Shown: positions 6,137 through 14,024 of the stretch, one piece after another
Position numbering within the stretch: the stretch's first letter is position 1
Layout of the letters: each line of letters begins with the position of its first letter
DNA from: Candidatus Aphodovivens excrementavium
GTDB lineage: Bacteria; Actinomycetota; Coriobacteriia; Coriobacteriales; Eggerthellaceae
Reading direction: 5' to 3'
Length of the DNA: 62,610 nt
Assembly: GCA_018715935.1 (NCBI GenBank)
Contig: DVKR01000002.1
Coordinates: 1 to 62,610 of the forward strand
Translations under genes and position numbers: made by a program
The notes under the pieces: model-generated
Database searches by the model: none
The model's input: the letters and a program-made list of their open reading frames with translations, nothing else
Told to the model about the DNA's origin: nothing

Positions 6137-9073
6137 ATGGCTTTGAAACGGCTGACATACCAATCGAAGCAAGCTGCTCAAGCGGATCTGCTTCAGTGGG
6201 TGGAACGAGAGCGTTCGCGTGGTGCACGGCCGGTCGTCGTCGTGCGCTCCTACGAAGAAGAAGTGCGTGTGAAGCATCTGCTGGCACGCGAGGGTATCGG
6301 CTTCGGTGTTGCCGCTGTAACCTTTGACGGCTGGCTGGAAGATCTCTGGGAACTGTTCGGCGATGGTCGCGCGCTCGTCTCGCCGCTTCAGCGAGCCGTG
6401 CTCGTCCGTCGCTCTTTGGAGGACGAAGTGGCTGCAGCCCAAACGCAGGCTCAGTCGAAAGGAGCACCTGCAGCCTCGCCCCTGGCATGCACCCCGGGGT
6501 ACGCAAAGCTGCTGGCTCGCGCGGCGCGCGAGGGGTTTGCTGCTGCGCGGAAGGCAGCTGCGTTAGATATGAGCGATTCGAAGCGCGCGGCAACGGATGC
6601 CGTGCTGCGCTACGGGGAGCTATTGGGCGAACGCGGGCTGGTGGAGCCCACCGAGGCATGGGAGACGCTGGCGGAAGCCGGTGTTTTGGCCGGCGCTCGC
6701 GTTGCGGTGCTCGACGTCGATTTGAACGCGCTTCAGCTGCGCTTCCTGGGCGCGGCTGACGCTTTTCTGTTCGAGGTGGAATGGGAAGAGCAAGGAGCCG
6801 AAGGGCGCCCTGAGGAGCTCGCACGGCTGCAAAAGCACTTGTTGGATCCCGATTTCGAAAACCCGGTTCGGGCGTGCGGCCATGTTCACTTCGCGCTCCC
6901 TTCGGGCAGCTATGCCGCACCGCGTTTAGTTGCCGATTGCCTTGCTTCTTGGTGTAGCAGGCATCCTGGAGGCGCCGTAGCGCTTGCTGCGCCCGATCCC
7001 GCGAAGTGGTTCGACAAGCTTGCGCCTCGGCTTTCAGGGGAGGGGGTTCACAGCTCGCGTTTCGGGTCGGTTCCGTTTGGCCAAACGCCGTTTGGAAGCG
7101 CCTGGTGCGCGCTGCTGCGGTTTGCCGCGCAGGGAGCGTCTGGCGCTCCGCTCAACGTGCGCCTAGCGGGCGACTACGCGCTCAGCCCGTTTTCGGCGCT
7201 GTCCAGCCATATGGCTCGCGTCGCCGATAGCCGTTTCAGGGGCGCGAGGGCCCAAACGGCAGACGACGCGCTTACCGACCTTACCGCTTTCGCCGACGAG
7301 GAGCACCGCGATATTGCCTCCGCCTTTGCCGAAGGGCGCTATGACGACGCGCTTGCCGCCGAGCGCGATTGGGTGTTTTCGCAAACGTCTTGGCCGCCGG
7401 CTTTTCGCAATACGGCGCTTGCCGCCATCGATTGCGCCTGTGCGGCTCACGAAACCGCAGCCGACGCGCAGCTTTCGCTGGGAGCGTTGGCCGACGTGCT
7501 GGAGGTGCAGCTTGTTCCTGCGGCAAAGGAAATGATGCCCGCCGTCCCGTGCGAAGGAGCCGAAGACGAGGGTGTTCGAGGCGCCCGAGTCGAGTTTTTC
7601 ACGCTTGCCGAGCTTGCGGAACGTCCTCCTTCGTCGTTCGACTGCGTCGTGCTTGCCGACCTCACGGCGACTGCCTACCCTCTCACAGACGAGCGCGATG
7701 CCGCCGATGCGCTGCTGGACGTATGGGGATGCGGCCCCGAGGAGCTGAAGGCTCTCGGCTGTCTGCAAACCAATACGCAGCGTATGCAAAAGGCGTTTTC
7801 GGCGGCGCTTGCCACGGCGCGCGAGTGCCTTGTGGCAAGTCGCCCTCTGCATACTGACGAGGGGGAGGAAGAGCGTCCTTCCGCCTTGTTCGAAGAACTG
7901 GTTGATTGCTACCGATTCGATCCGCAAAACATCGACGAGGTGGATCGTGTCACCGGGCTTACCAGCGCACTTTCCGTCTATGCCAGCGAGCTTGGAGAAG
8001 ACGATGCGGCGGCAAACCTTGCCTGTGGCGCTGCGCCGGCGCTTTCGCGGGAGATCCCCTGCGATTCGATTCAGTCTGTCGCCTCTAACGCGCGGCGCTA
8101 TATCCTACTTCCTCGCATCTTCGCCGGCGGCGTTATTGCCGACCAGCCGTATCTTTCCCCCTCTGCGATCGAGAGCTATCTGGAGTGCCCTCACCTCTGG
8201 TTCTCTCTTCGCCGCCTGCGCCTCGATACGCTCGATGCCGATTTCGGCGGGCTGGCGTTCGGCAATTTCGCCCATGGCGTGTTGGAGCAGCTGCACGCCG
8301 CCATGCCGGAACACGGCATGCGCAGAGTGACCGAAGACAACGCAGAACAGGCGGTTGCGTTGATGAACGGCATCTTCGACGAGCGGCAAGAGATCGAACG
8401 GCATCGTTTTTCGAAAGACGCGCTTATCCCCGTTAACGAATTGGAGCGCCTGGAAGTGGAGCAGTTGCGCCATCGCCTGCAGGAGCTGGTGCGCCGCGAG
8501 GCGCGCTTGCTGCCCGACTTTGCCCCCTTCAAGCAGGAGATGCCGTTCGGGGAAGGCGACGACGAATTCATCTATGCGGGCGTTCACGTTGCTGGCAAGG
8601 TGGACCGCATCGACGTGGACGCTTACGGGCGCGCGGTGGTTATCGACTACAAGGGCTCGGTTGGCAAAGAATACGCGTTTCGCGCAGACGAGCACGACGA
8701 AACCGTTCTTCCGCGCAAAATGCAAACGCTCATTTATGCCCAGATGGTTCGTCGCAAGCTGGGGCTTGTTCCGGTGGGGGCGCTGTACCTTTCGTACGGC
8801 AAAGACGGCATGGTGCGCGGCTTATACGATCGCACCATACTGGACGCCGACCGCGACTTGCTGGGAATCAACGCCAAAACGTGCGGATCGTCTGCGTTTC
8901 TTGACGCCTTGGATGCGGCGGAAGAAGCTGTTGCGTCGCGTATTGCGCATTTGCTTGCAGGCGAGGTGTCTCCTGCCGCTGCCGATCTGAAAGCCTGTCA
9001 GTACTGCCCGGTTGGGTTGTGCGAGCATCGTGACGCGCTTGCGCAAGCGCATGGCGGTGGGGGTGCGATGTAA
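6137..9073 (+). CDS. addB: AddB-like helicase-nuclease subunit (PD-(D/E)XK, Fe-S)
   Basis: A 978-residue protein expected to pair with AddA in a RecBCD-like complex that resects double-strand breaks. The N-terminal half is a degenerate helicase-like region. The C-terminal third is a nuclease domain: YLECPHLWFSLRRLRL near residue 680, then GKVDRIDVDAYGRAVVIDYKG near 820, and a closing CQYCPVGLCEH near 955. The isolated early cysteine plus the late CxxC-C set is the AddB/Cas4-type [4Fe-4S] pattern. ATG at 6137 was chosen over an in-frame ATG at 6098. The stop overlaps the addA start (TAATG), indicating translational coupling. Sequence divergence leaves some doubt over the exact subfamily. Confidence 0.85.
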   Translation: MALKRLTYQSKQAAQADLLQWVERERSRGARPVVVVRSYEEEVRVKHLLAREGIGFGVAAVTFDGWLEDLWELFGDGRALVSPLQRAVLVRRSLEDEVAAAQTQAQSKGAPAASPLACTPGYAKLLARAAREGFAAARKAAALDMSDSKRAATDAVLRYGELLGERGLVEPTEAWETLAEAGVLAGARVAVLDVDLNALQLRFLGAADAFLFEVEWEEQGAEGRPEELARLQKHLLDPDFENPVRACGHVHFALPSGSYAAPRLVADCLASWCSRHPGGAVALAAPDPAKWFDKLAPRLSGEGVHSSRFGSVPFGQTPFGSAWCALLRFAAQGASGAPLNVRLAGDYALSPFSALSSHMARVADSRFRGARAQTADDALTDLTAFADEEHRDIASAFAEGRYDDALAAERDWVFSQTSWPPAFRNTALAAIDCACAAHETAADAQLSLGALADVLEVQLVPAAKEMMPAVPCEGAEDEGVRGARVEFFTLAELAERPPSSFDCVVLADLTATAYPLTDERDAADALLDVWGCGPEELKALGCLQTNTQRMQKAFSAALATARECLVASRPLHTDEGEEERPSALFEELVDCYRFDPQNIDEVDRVTGLTSALSVYASELGEDDAAANLACGAAPALSREIPCDSIQSVASNARRYILLPRIFAGGVIADQPYLSPSAIESYLECPHLWFSLRRLRLDTLDADFGGLAFGNFAHGVLEQLHAAMPEHGMRRVTEDNAEQAVALMNGIFDERQEIERHRFSKDALIPVNELERLEVEQLRHRLQELVRREARLLPDFAPFKQEMPFGEGDDEFIYAGVHVAGKVDRIDVDAYGRAVVIDYKGSVGKEYAFRADEHDETVLPRKMQTLIYAQMVRRKLGLVPVGALYLSYGKDGMVRGLYDRTILDADRDLLGINAKTCGSSAFLDALDAAEEAVASRIAHLLAGEVSPAAADLKACQYCPVGLCEHRDALAQAHGGGGAM

Positions 9074-12000
9074 TGGGTGTTCGCTTTACTGAAGAGCAGC
9101 GTGCTTGCGTCGAACAGCTTGCAGGTCCGGTGGACATTTCTGCCGGGGCGGGCTCGGGCAAGACCTTTACGCTTACGCAGCGCATCGCGGCGGCGCTGAC
9201 CAACCCCGAAAGCGGCGTTAGCGACATCGACCAGATCTGCGCTATCACGTTCACGCGGAAGGCGGCTGCGGAGCTGAAAGGCCGCGTCCGTTCGACTCTG
9301 CGCGCGCAAGGCTGCCTGGGGCAGGCAATGAAGGTTGACGGGGCGTGGATTTCCACCATCCACGGCATGTGCTCCCGCATCTTGCGTGCCGAGGCGTTGG
9401 AGCTGGGAATCGACCCTGGCTTTAGCGTGCTGGAAGGTAAGGAGCGCGACGATTTGCTGGCGAAAGCGCTTTCTGAAGTGCTGGGGCAGCCGTCGGACAT
9501 CGTTGAAGGGGCGCAGGCGGCGTTCGATCCCGCGCTGTTGCGCGAGTTTCCGGTGCGCTCGTTTTACGGCGAGGCTTCGCTTGCTTCCATGATCGAGCAG
9601 CTGGTAAATGCGGCCTCTGCCATGCCCGAGGGGTTCGAGGGCTTTGTCCGCGGCCCTGTGCCGGCTAAGCCCTCCGCATTGGCGCGCGACCTTTTGGTGG
9701 CGTACCAAGACGTAGAGCCGGTGTATCGAAGCTGCAAACAGTCGAAAACGCGTGATGCGGCGCTTGCCGATTTGGATCGGGCGTGCGAGGCGCTGGGCGC
9801 CTTTGTCGAGAGCGGGTCTCAGGATGTGGCGGAACTGCTGCAGGTGTTTGACGGATGCCCGCTTCTGCGGAAGATCTCTTCGAAAGACGAAGCGCGCAAC
9901 TCGGCATTTGACGATTATCAGCTTCGACATGCGCGCATTGCGCAAAACGCGGCGCTTTTGCGGGGCGGACAGCTTCTCGACGCGCTGATGGAGCTTGCGC
10001 GCCGCGTTGACGAGGCGTTTTCGCGATTTAAACGTGAGGCGGCGGCGCTTGACAACAACGATCTGGTGCGCCTGACCCTCCAGGCGCTTGAGAACCCGGC
10101 CATAGGCAAGCGGTACGCCCACCGCTTTAGAATGGTGATGGTGGACGAGTTCCAAGACACCGATGCCTTGCAAATTGCGATTGTCAGGCACCTGTCGGGG
10201 CAGGGCATGCGCTATCTGTGCACGGTGGGCGACGCTCAGCAAAGCATCTATCGCTTTCGTGGAGCCGACGTCAACGGGTATCGCGCGTTTCGCGACCAGC
10301 TGACCTCGCCTGAGGTGACGGCGGCCGGGGGCACCCCGACGCTTTTGCGCCTTACGAGGAACTTCCGCAGCCACGGCGACGTGCTTGCATTCGTGAGGAA
10401 GATATGCGCGCAGCCCTGCGTGTTCGGCGACGATTTCCTCGATTTGCAGGCAGTATATGACGGCAGTGGCTACCAATCGGCCGAGCCGCGTATGCAGGTA
10501 GTGCTCGCTCAGCTTCCGCCGGGACGTCCCAAAGCCGGCGAGGCGGCGCACGCCCGCCAAGTGACAGCAGGCGAAGTTGCGGCGTATTTCTCTCGGATGC
10601 GCGATGCCGGGCACAAAGCATCCGATATGGTTTTGCTTCTTGGCGGCATGACGCATGCTCAGGAATATGCCCAGGCTTTGCGTCAGGCGGGGTTCGAGTG
10701 CATTGTCGCAGGCGGATCCACGTTTTTCACGTTCTCCGAGGTTTCGGTCGTGCGAGCGCTTGCGTGCGCTGTTGCAAACCCAGAGGACACTTCTGCGCTA
10801 TTCGAGGTGCTCACAAGCGATATGTTTCGCGTTTCCGCCGACGATTTGCTGCATATGGCCACCGGGCGCGACGAGGTCTGGAACGTCCCTAAAAACAGAA
10901 AGCTCAATCGTGGCCTTGCGGCGTTGCGCAACGCGAGCGACCTTTCCCCGGCATTGCGCCAAGCAGTCGAAGTGCTTGACAAGGCGTTTGAGACTGTGCG
11001 CTACTGCGGCCTGTCATGCGCCCTTGAGCAGGCGCTGATCGATTCAGGCTGGCTTGCGCGCCTGCAGCAGGAAGGCGCTGAGGGCATGGCGGCGGTTGCC
11101 AACATCCTCAAAGCCCTGCGTATGGTGGGAGAGTTCGAGGAAGGCGGCCTGGTTGGCCCGTCGAGTGCGGCCGGCAAGTTTTCGGCGCTGTTCACGTCGG
11201 GCGCGAAAGACAAGCCTGGCGTGTTGAATGCCGCCGACAGCCAGGCGGTCCGCATCATGACCATCCACGCTTCGAAGGGTTTGGAGTTTCCGCTGGTTGC
11301 TGTTGCGGAGCTGCCTTCGAGCTCGGCGCGCACCCAGGCGCTTGCGATAAGTTCGCGCGCCGGTCGCACGTGCGTTGGCCTGATGCCGGGAGCAGCCACG
11401 CTGCGATCGGGCTCTGCCTTTGCGAAAGCGGTTGCGAGGGAGGGGATGGGCGAGGAGGAAGCCGCCCCGACGTGGGAACGCGCGTGCGCTGCGTCAGACC
11501 AGGCGGAGTTCTATGCAACGCTTCGCACTATCGAAGCGCATGAAGAGGCCGCCGAGGCGCAGCGTCTGCTCTACGTTGCGCTTACGCGCGCCAAGGAAGC
11601 GGCAGCGCTCTTTTTGACGGTTCGCTCGAAAAAAGAAGACCCAACCTGCAAAGGCGTTGCCGACGACGTCCGCAGCGCGCTGTTCGGGCACGAGGCGTTT
11701 CCCCAAGACGGATGCTTGGTGGAATACGGCGGAACCCATCCTGCACAGTACCGCTGCATTCACTTAGAGGACAGTGCGAGGAAAGCTGGGGCGTGCATCG
11801 AGGGCGCTGAGGGCGGCGAAAGCCACGACAGCGGAAGGGACGGCGTGTGCGAGCGCGGCTCAGGCGCCACTTCGTCTGAGCCCGCCAAGGGCGAAGCCGG
11901 CGTTGTGGGAACTGCCGAAAGAGCTGACAGTGACCCGGGTTCCCCGTCGCCTCAGATGCGGCATGCGCCCGAGGTTTCACCGTTTTCGCTTGCGCCCTAT

Positions 12001-12729
12001 GCCACACCCAAGCGAAAAGACACCGGGCTGTTCTCCTATTCTTCGCTGCATTCTGCCAGCGCTCTTTCTTGGAGAAGCGTTTCTGGGGAGCCTGCACCCT
12101 CCGATGAAGAGAAGCCAGCGCGGGAAGAGAAGGCAGCCGTTAAGGACGCCGACGCTGCCACAGATTTCGGGTCGGCTTTTCACCGCTTGGCCCAAGTGGC
12201 GGCACTGCGAGGCGACGATGCGGCTCGCGCTTCGGTGGGGAGGGCATGTGCAACCTACGGGGTGCGCGGCGTCGCGCGCATCGAGGAGGCGCTCGAGCGT
12301 TGGTTGAGCTCGAAAACGCACGAGCGGGCATGGTCGTATGCGCATCGCGAGCCGGAGCTCCCCTTTGTCTTGCCGGTGGCAGATGGGGCGCTTGAGGGGG
12401 AGATAGACCTTCTGTGCTTCAACGAATCCTGCCGAGGCGAAGCGCTGATCGTCGACTACAAAACAGGTGGTTCGGCTTCGGAGACGATTGAGGACTTGCA
12501 GGCTAAGCATCAGTTGCAAGGCCAATGCTACGCGTGTGCGGTTCTGAACGCGGGGTTCGGCTCGGTGGAGGTTGCCTTCGTGCGCGTGGAGCAAGACGAC
12601 CCGCAACATGCCGACTCGCTCCAACAGGTGATCTACTCCTATGACGCCGCAGATCTGCCGGATCTTCTCGAAGAGATCGCCTTGTTACGGGCAAACTCCA
12701 CACTTCCCACACAAACGGGCGAAGAATGA
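9073..12729 (+). CDS. addA: AddA-like UvrD-family helicase-nuclease
   Basis: A 1218-residue SF1A helicase with a C-terminal nuclease. Helicase motifs in order: FTEEQRACV, Walker A ISAGAGSGKTFT near residue 24, ITFTRKAAAEL, Walker B MVDEFQDTD near 357, GDAQQSIYRFRG, RLTRNFRSH, IMTIHASKGLEFPLV near 735, and LLYVALTRAKE near 833. The nuclease domain shows EGEIDLLCF and LIVDYKTGG near 1110-1140. A Ser/Glu/Gly-rich linker at about residues 900-960 separates the modules. It overlaps addB by one base. With addB it should process DNA ends for RecA; the SOS box upstream suggests damage induction. Confidence 0.92.
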   Translation: MGVRFTEEQRACVEQLAGPVDISAGAGSGKTFTLTQRIAAALTNPESGVSDIDQICAITFTRKAAAELKGRVRSTLRAQGCLGQAMKVDGAWISTIHGMCSRILRAEALELGIDPGFSVLEGKERDDLLAKALSEVLGQPSDIVEGAQAAFDPALLREFPVRSFYGEASLASMIEQLVNAASAMPEGFEGFVRGPVPAKPSALARDLLVAYQDVEPVYRSCKQSKTRDAALADLDRACEALGAFVESGSQDVAELLQVFDGCPLLRKISSKDEARNSAFDDYQLRHARIAQNAALLRGGQLLDALMELARRVDEAFSRFKREAAALDNNDLVRLTLQALENPAIGKRYAHRFRMVMVDEFQDTDALQIAIVRHLSGQGMRYLCTVGDAQQSIYRFRGADVNGYRAFRDQLTSPEVTAAGGTPTLLRLTRNFRSHGDVLAFVRKICAQPCVFGDDFLDLQAVYDGSGYQSAEPRMQVVLAQLPPGRPKAGEAAHARQVTAGEVAAYFSRMRDAGHKASDMVLLLGGMTHAQEYAQALRQAGFECIVAGGSTFFTFSEVSVVRALACAVANPEDTSALFEVLTSDMFRVSADDLLHMATGRDEVWNVPKNRKLNRGLAALRNASDLSPALRQAVEVLDKAFETVRYCGLSCALEQALIDSGWLARLQQEGAEGMAAVANILKALRMVGEFEEGGLVGPSSAAGKFSALFTSGAKDKPGVLNAADSQAVRIMTIHASKGLEFPLVAVAELPSSSARTQALAISSRAGRTCVGLMPGAATLRSGSAFAKAVAREGMGEEEAAPTWERACAASDQAEFYATLRTIEAHEEAAEAQRLLYVALTRAKEAAALFLTVRSKKEDPTCKGVADDVRSALFGHEAFPQDGCLVEYGGTHPAQYRCIHLEDSARKAGACIEGAEGGESHDSGRDGVCERGSGATSSEPAKGEAGVVGTAERADSDPGSPSPQMRHAPEVSPFSLAPYATPKRKDTGLFSYSSLHSASALSWRSVSGEPAPSDEEKPAREEKAAVKDADAATDFGSAFHRLAQVAALRGDDAARASVGRACATYGVRGVARIEEALERWLSSKTHERAWSYAHREPELPFVLPVADGALEGEIDLLCFNESCRGEALIVDYKTGGSASETIEDLQAKHQLQGQCYACAVLNAGFGSVEVAFVRVEQDDPQHADSLQQVIYSYDAADLPDLLEEIALLRANSTLPTQTGEE

Positions 12730-12810
12730 GGCCTCGCTTTTCGTCGCTTTGTGAGGAAACAAAGGCATTCACCTGCAAAAACGTTTTCCCAAGTGCGCGT
12801 GTCGGGGTAT

Positions 12811-12830
12811 GGATACGCCCGGATGCGTGG
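12811..12830. repeat. Translation-operon upstream element, copy 1 (rpsL)
   Basis: GGATACGCCCGGATGCGTGG lies directly before the rpsL -35. Its 15-base core ACGCCCGGATGCGTG (12815-12829) recurs upstream of rplB (28076-28090) and of the tRNA-tuf operon (61866-61880). CGTTTTCCCAAGT at 12782-12794 also has a near-copy before the tRNA genes. No known factor is recognised. The rest of the 12730-13054 gap holds the rpsL promoter and leader. Confidence 0.55.
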
Positions 12831-12833
12831 CGT

Positions 12834-12862
12834 TTGACACGACCTTTACCCGGTGATAAAGT
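12834..12862 (+). promoter_or_regulatory. Promoter of the rpsL (str/S10) operon
   Basis: A perfect -35 TTGACA (12834-12839), a 17-base spacer and -10 TAAAGT (12857-12862), preceded by TG at 12854-12855 as an extended -10. Transcription should start near 12869, leaving a leader of about 185 bases. The bases around the -35 (TTTGACACGACC) are identical at the tRNA-tuf promoter. Confidence 0.8.
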
Positions 12863-12867
12863 TCCTC

Positions 12868-12926
12868 CTCGCGTCCCGTAGGGGGCGTTTGTTTTCGTGT
12901 GCTTACGCGAGGAACCGCGAAAACAA
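12868..12926 (+). promoter_or_regulatory. Structured rpsL leader with interleaved complementary segments
   Basis: Two pairs of complementary segments interleave as A-B-A'-B'. A is CTCGCGT (12868-12874) with A' ACGCGAG (12905-12911). B is TTGTTTTCG (12889-12897) with B' CGAAAACAA (12918-12926). This order permits either a pseudoknot or two mutually exclusive stems. A further hairpin, CGTCCC/GGGGCG (12872-12886), overlaps A. Regulatory function is inferred. Confidence 0.45.
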
Positions 12927-13054
12927 GGCATGAGCGTTTTGCCGAATGCCGAACAGGTGCGTTCCTTTGGTTGGGTTGCTCGAGGTTCGCGCTGTTGCCG
13001 GGCTTGGCAAGATCGAATGCCCTTTTAGGTATAAAGGTATTAAAGGAGACTGTT

Positions 13055-13426
13055 TTGCCTACCATCAACCAGCTGATCCGCAAGGGTCGCCATGATGTCG
13101 TCGCCAAGAAAAAGACTGCAGCTCTGAAGGGCAACCCTCAGAAGCGCGGCGTGTGCACTCGCGTGTTCACCACCACGCCGAGGAAGCCGAACTCGGCTCT
13201 TCGCAAGGTGTGCCGTGTGCGTCTGGTGAACGGCATGGAAGTGACCGCCTACATCCCCGGCATTGGTCACAACCTGCAGGAGCACTCCATGGTGCTCATC
13301 CGCGGCGGTCGTGTTAAGGACCTCCCCGGTGTTCGTTACAAGGTTATTCGCGGCACGCTCGACTGCGCTGCTGTGGACAATCGCAAGCAGGGTCGCAGCC
13401 GTTACGGCGCCAAGCGCCCCAAGTAA
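13055..13426 (+). CDS. rpsL: 30S ribosomal protein S12
   Basis: The 123-residue decoding-centre protein starts from TTG at 13055 ([12 protein letters not shown]) with AAAGGAGA at 13042-13049 as ribosome-binding site. It has the conserved [19 protein letters not shown] segment and [12 protein letters not shown]. The lysine of PRKPNSA, at the position of E. coli K42 and the usual site of streptomycin-resistance changes, is wild type. It is first in the str/S10 operon. Confidence 0.97.
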   Translation: MPTINQLIRKGRHDVVAKKKTAALKGNPQKRGVCTRVFTTTPRKPNSALRKVCRVRLVNGMEVTAYIPGIGHNLQEHSMVLIRGGRVKDLPGVRYKVIRGTLDCAAVDNRKQGRSRYGAKRPK

Positions 13427-13538
13427 GTAGCCGTTAAGCCGTGCGGGCCGCAAGACGGCAAGCCTGAAAGGCAGGCGAGCCGGGCCTAATGGGCGCAGAG
13501 ATCGCCCCGAAGCACGCAGGAAAGTTAAGGAGTAGTAC
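13427..13538 (+). promoter_or_regulatory. rpsL-rpsG intercistronic region, candidate S7 control site
   Basis: This 112-base spacer is long for the operon and can fold, for example GGGCG (13490-13494) with CGCCC (13502-13506), and GCCT-GAAA-GGC at about 13460-13470. In E. coli, S7 represses the str operon by binding the rpsL-rpsG junction. Position and structure make it a candidate equivalent; no S7-binding motif was verified. Confidence 0.3.
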
Positions 13539-14009
13539 ATGCCGCGTCGTGCAGCAGCTGTCCGTCGTGAAATTCAGCCGGACGCAAAGTACAACAACCG
13601 TCTTGTCACTCAGCTGATCAACAAGGTCTTGCTGGACGGCAAGAAATCTATCGCCGAGGGCATCGTGTACGGTGCTTTCGACATCATCCGCGAGAAGACG
13701 AACTCTGATCCGCTGACCGTCTTCAAGAAGGCTATGGACAATGTTCGCCCCACGCTCGAGACCAAGTCCAAGCGTGTTGGCGGCGCATCCTACCAGGTGC
13801 CTATGGAGGTTAGCTCTCGTCGTTCCACTACGCTGGCTATCCGCTGGATCGTGGACTTCTCTCGCAAGCGCAAGGAGCACACCATGAAGCAGCGCCTCGC
13901 TGCCGAGATCATGGACGCCGCCGAGAACACCGGCGCGGCCGTGAAGCGTCGCGAAGACGTCTACAAGATGGCTGAAGCTAACCGTGCGTTCTCTCATTAT
14001 CGCTGGTAG
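13539..14009 (+). CDS. rpsG: 30S ribosomal protein S7
   Basis: A 156-residue protein nucleating assembly of the 30S head. It begins [15 protein letters not shown] and contains [15 protein letters not shown] and the conserved [12 protein letters not shown]. The ribosome-binding site is AAGGAG about ten bases before the ATG. It ends 15 bases before fusA. Confidence 0.97.
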   Translation: MPRRAAAVRREIQPDAKYNNRLVTQLINKVLLDGKKSIAEGIVYGAFDIIREKTNSDPLTVFKKAMDNVRPTLETKSKRVGGASYQVPMEVSSRRSTTLAIRWIVDFSRKRKEHTMKQRLAAEIMDAAENTGAAVKRREDVYKMAEANRAFSHYRW

Positions 14010-14024
14010 GAGAGGTAGGAAAGC

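Noticed and set aside
5016-6920. A 634-codon minus-strand frame across ppaC and addB
   Set aside because: It crosses a terminator, a promoter and two certain genes on the other strand, and has low-complexity Arg/Ala/Pro composition.
8998-10656. A 552-codon minus-strand frame opposite addA
   Set aside because: Antisense shadow of addA; composition typical of complementary-strand frames.
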